Of a stretch of DNA of 64,000 nucleotides, positions 61,963-64,000 are shown piece by piece; within the stretch, counting starts at the first letter, position 1, and the number at the start of each line of letters is the position of its first letter. Under the pieces are notes generated by a model. It worked only from the letters and a program-made list of their open reading frames with translations, was not told where the DNA came from and did not search any database. The translations under genes were made by a program, and so were the position numbers. Where the stretch lies: NCBI RefSeq assembly GCF_024611995.1, contig NZ_CP102509.1, forward strand, positions 744,001-808,000. The letters are read 5' to 3'. Source of the stretch: Streptomyces sp. NBC_00162. Lineage in GTDB: Bacteria; Actinomycetota; Actinomycetes; Streptomycetales; Streptomycetaceae.

Positions 61963-62559
61963 CTATCGGACCAGCGTGAAGGTGCCGGCAGCGATGGCCC
62001 CGCCGACAGCAGCGCCCGCAAGAACCTGGGCAAGGCTGTGGTCCTTCAGCTCGACCCGGGACCAGCCGACGACGGCGACCAGGGGGTAGGCGAGCAGCAG
62101 CCAAGGCCCATGGGTCACCGCGAGCATGGCGACGCTTCCGGACGATACGGCTGCGTGCACGCTGATTTTCCAGGCAGGGGTCACCGCGAGGAGGGCCGCC
62201 AGGGTGACCAGCATGGCGGTGATCAGCGCAATCATCGTCCGAGGGGCGCCGAGGGCCCACAGCAGAAGGATGCCGGTGGCGACCGAGACGACGATGAAGC
62301 TCATCACGGTGATGCGCTGCTGCCTGTGGCCGACGTGCCGGTCAGCCCAGCGACCGCGGCGGATGCCGTACTTGATGAAGGCCAGGGGAATGACCGCAGC
62401 GAACAGACAGCCGAGGAGGCCCCATCCGACCCCCGCGAGGCGGGCGGTGTGCCAGCCGATGAGGATCGTGTCGGCGATGATCCAGGTCTTGGGATCGAGC
62501 CCATCGGTGATCAGTCGCGCGACCCGGGACTGGGTGGGCTGGGTGATCGTGGTCGTCAC
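61963..62559 (-). CDS. PAP2-family phosphatase
   Basis: 198 residues from ATG 62559. Six membrane segments. The phosphatase motifs are present in degenerate form: RQQRITVMS, ISVHAAVSSG (normally PSGH) and SRVELKDHSLAQVLAG (normally SRxxxxxHxxxD). Type 2 lipid phosphatases remove phosphate from undecaprenyl or diacylglycerol pyrophosphate at the membrane face. The altered second motif leaves activity uncertain. Confidence 0.75.
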   Translation of the reverse strand: MTTTITQPTQSRVARLITDGLDPKTWIIADTILIGWHTARLAGVGWGLLGCLFAAVIPLAFIKYGIRRGRWADRHVGHRQQRITVMSFIVVSVATGILLLWALGAPRTMIALITAMLVTLAALLAVTPAWKISVHAAVSSGSVAMLAVTHGPWLLLAYPLVAVVGWSRVELKDHSLAQVLAGAAVGGAIAAGTFTLVR

Positions 62560-62792
62560 GCCGTGGCCTCCTGGCTGGTCGCGGTGAGGATATTTTCAGC
62601 CGCGGCAGCGTGGTGGATCCCGGCGAACTGGATGAGCTCAGGCCTCGGTGGTGAAGTCGAGGTCGTCGATTCCGACGGTACCCGGCTCCTGTGTGCTTCC
62701 GACCGGCAGGGCACCGCGGGCCGCAGGCGACATCCGATTCCGGATCGGCTCCCGCCTCGCCGGACCACCGCCCCAGCCCGCCCGCGTGAGGT

Positions 62793-63320
62793 TCAGCCGT
62801 TCTCCTGGCTGGTGTCCGCCGTGGTCCGTGCCCGCCTGGTGACTACGGCTCCTGCCGCGACGGCGCTGGTGGCGAAGGCGAGCGCGAGCATCCATCGCTG
62901 ATCGAAGGTGTGGCCGGTGGCGTGGTCGAGGGAGTAGCGGCCCGCGCCGGCGAGGCCGATGGCGGCTGCGGTGAACCCGAGGAAGGCCGGGTACTCGTAC
63001 CCGCCGCCTTGAGCGAAGAACCCGGCCGGGGCGTGGACCGCCACGGCGCCCGCCATGGCCCCCGCGGCTGCGGCACCGGCGGCCGGGGTGGCCAGGCCCA
63101 GCACGAGCAGTGCCCCTCCCCCGGTCTCCCCGAGTCCCGCGGCCAGGGCGCTGTGCCGGCCGGGCGTGAAGCCCATGTGCTCCATGGCAGCCGCGGTCTT
63201 GTCGAGCCCGGCCCCACCGAACCACCCGAACAGCTTCTGCGTGCCGTGCGCCATGAGCACCGCTCCGGTTCCGGCTCGCAGCGCGAGCAGAGCAAGGTCA
63301 CGTCGGTTGATGCAGCTCAT
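62793..63320 (-). CDS. DoxX-family membrane protein
   Basis: 175 residues from ATG 63320, with GGGGAG upstream. Four membrane segments with the family marks LLALRAGTGAVLMAHGTQKL, FGWFGGAGLDKTAAAMEHMG and AAGLGETGGGALLVLGLATP. DoxX proteins belong to a membrane redox group that supports thiol or sulfur stress in actinobacteria. Just downstream, 62638-62790 carries only a short leftover frame. Confidence 0.88.
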   Translation of the reverse strand: MSCINRRDLALLALRAGTGAVLMAHGTQKLFGWFGGAGLDKTAAAMEHMGFTPGRHSALAAGLGETGGGALLVLGLATPAAGAAAAGAMAGAVAVHAPAGFFAQGGGYEYPAFLGFTAAAIGLAGAGRYSLDHATGHTFDQRWMLALAFATSAVAAGAVVTRRARTTADTSQENG

Positions 63321-63517
63321 CGAAGTCTCCCCGGAGGCGGCCTGGTCATGGTGCGGCGACAACATTCGTATCGCGTCAGGGCGACGGCGACCCGGCGCCC
63401 GGCCGCAAGTCCGCCGAACGAGCGTCCGTCCGGCGGCGCAGCAGCTGGGGAGCATCAGACGGTCTCCAGGTCGGGCTGCCGCCACACCGTGGCGGCTCGC
63501 GCTGCCTTCGGGTCCTC

Positions 63518-63560
63518 GCAAGGGTGCCCCCGGAGTCGCACGCGCCGGGGGCACCCTTGC
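63518..63560 (-). terminator. Terminator of the right-edge gene
   Basis: 16-bp perfect stem GCAAGGGTGCCCCCGG / CCGGGGGCACCCTTGC with an 11-nt loop, 9 bp after the stop of the leftward gene at the right edge. Confidence 0.9.
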
Positions 63561-63568
63561 CTTCGCCG

Positions 63569-64000
63569 CTACGGCGCGGTCACTGGCATGGCGTAGCCGA
63601 GCAGGCCCTCCCTCGTGTACGGCCCCTCGCAGTCGGCTCGGGTGGAGACGAAGTGGTCGAATACGGATGGTATGTAGCACCGGTAGAGGGGCACCGAGCC
63701 CGGCACCGCCTTGGTGTACACGTATCCGACCGCGCCGAGGGGTTGTTGACCCTCGCACCCCGGGTCGGGGGTGAGCAGCGAGTGGTCGGCCACCTTGCAC
63801 TCGTAGAGCCGGACCGTGCCGGGCGCGGGGTCCCGCAGCACCTTCCAGACCCCCTCGTGGGTGAACCCGGCGGGCAGGGGGCGTGAGGAGGCCAGGTGCC
63901 CGGCGTGGGGGCGGTAGCCACGGACCAGGGGTGTGTAGGGGGTGGTGTGGCCGCGGGTGCGTTCCCAGGTGCGCAGGTAGCCGTCGGCGCCCTGCATGAG
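63569..64000 (-). CDS. Partial protein with DUF5648-like repeats (C-terminal part)
   Basis: The last 142 residues of a gene entering from the right edge. The repeated pattern [20 protein letters not shown] then GAVGYVYTK, and [20 protein letters not shown] then EGLLGYAM, matches DUF5648-type beta-propeller-like repeats common in secreted actinobacterial proteins. An internal ATG at 63997 is probably not the start. Confidence 0.7.
   Translation of the reverse strand, partial: LMQGADGYLRTWERTRGHTTPYTPLVRGYRPHAGHLASSRPLPAGFTHEGVWKVLRDPAPGTVRLYECKVADHSLLTPDPGCEGQQPLGAVGYVYTKAVPGSVPLYRCYIPSVFDHFVSTRADCEGPYTREGLLGYAMPVTAP

Noticed and set aside
62638..62790. Short leftward frame ending in GIDDLDFTTEA, considered as a second peptide precursor
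   Set aside because: No leader-like start, no ribosome binding site and no modification enzyme next to it.

Overview
The window is actinobacterial chromosome, almost certainly Streptomyces or a close relative. Codon third positions are strongly G/C, GTG and TTG starts are common, and there are many Sec-exported proteins. It carries lineage-typical families: a Streptomyces subtilisin inhibitor (SSI), DUF397, GlxA-type AraC regulators, nSTAND1-WD40 proteins and SgcJ/EcaC-like proteins. Small cargo operons, insertion-sequence debris and decayed genes are dense, which suggests an accessory region such as a chromosome arm rather than core chromosome.

Layout. 0-2.3 kb: edge of an unknown gene, then a two-gene operon for a secreted papain-like cysteine protease and a membrane-anchored protein. 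3.0-6.3 kb: two palindromic operators, class II aldolase, TetR (split by a frameshift), alpha/beta hydrolase, then a convergent GAP-family membrane protein. 6.5-11.5 kb: a compact RiPP locus, namely a precursor with Ser/His/Phe triplets, a radical SAM/SPASM maturase and a 944-residue HExxH protein, with a divergent TetR. 11.8-14.4 kb: an IS5-family element against a SUKH gene, a transposase remnant and an S1-like gene. 14.6-21.6 kb: secreted V8-like protease, small proteins, a three-gene ESX-like operon and a lipase with TIG domains. 22.3-25.3 kb: cold-shock protein, a split cyclodipeptide synthase, a small secreted protein and decayed genes. 25.4-27.6 kb: an EACC1/caspase conflict operon whose upstream region is a second copy of the RiPP promoter region. 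28.4-33.8 kb: SSI, a polytopic membrane protein, two truncated genes at a deletion scar, SGNH lipase and an M15-like protein. 33.9-39.3 kb: TetR-MFS-SDR, ArsR-DUF2071 and a CPA2 antiporter. 39.6-44.9 kb: 1258-residue HTH-STAND-WD40 protein, ricin-type lectin and periplasmic-type chorismate mutase. 45-55 kb: GNAT, DUF397, ABC exporter, leucine-rich repeat protein, hypothetical genes, GlxA regulator with a metallo-beta-lactamase fold enzyme, and SMP-30. 55-64 kb: LysE-like exporter, a tRNA-like hairpin element, flavin monooxygenase, GPP34, TetR with DUF4345, TIG protein, PAP2, DoxX and a DUF5648-type fragment at the edge.

Strongest leads. (1) The RiPP locus: five successive (His/Phe)-Ser-Ser triplets in the precursor fit a three-residue-cyclophane radical SAM enzyme, and the partner joins an HExxH hydroxylase-like domain to a Cys-rich C-terminal domain. 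(2) The EACC1-caspase-Sel1 operon shares about 110 bp of 5' region with that RiPP locus. (3) A tRNA-like element has a 13-bp closing stem and no recognisable anticodon loop.

Caution: six genes are broken by what looks like one missing G or C, always in the same sense and each explicable by a short G/C run one base too short. Sequencing undercalls are as likely as true pseudogenes, so the split genes are described as whole genes with a lesion.
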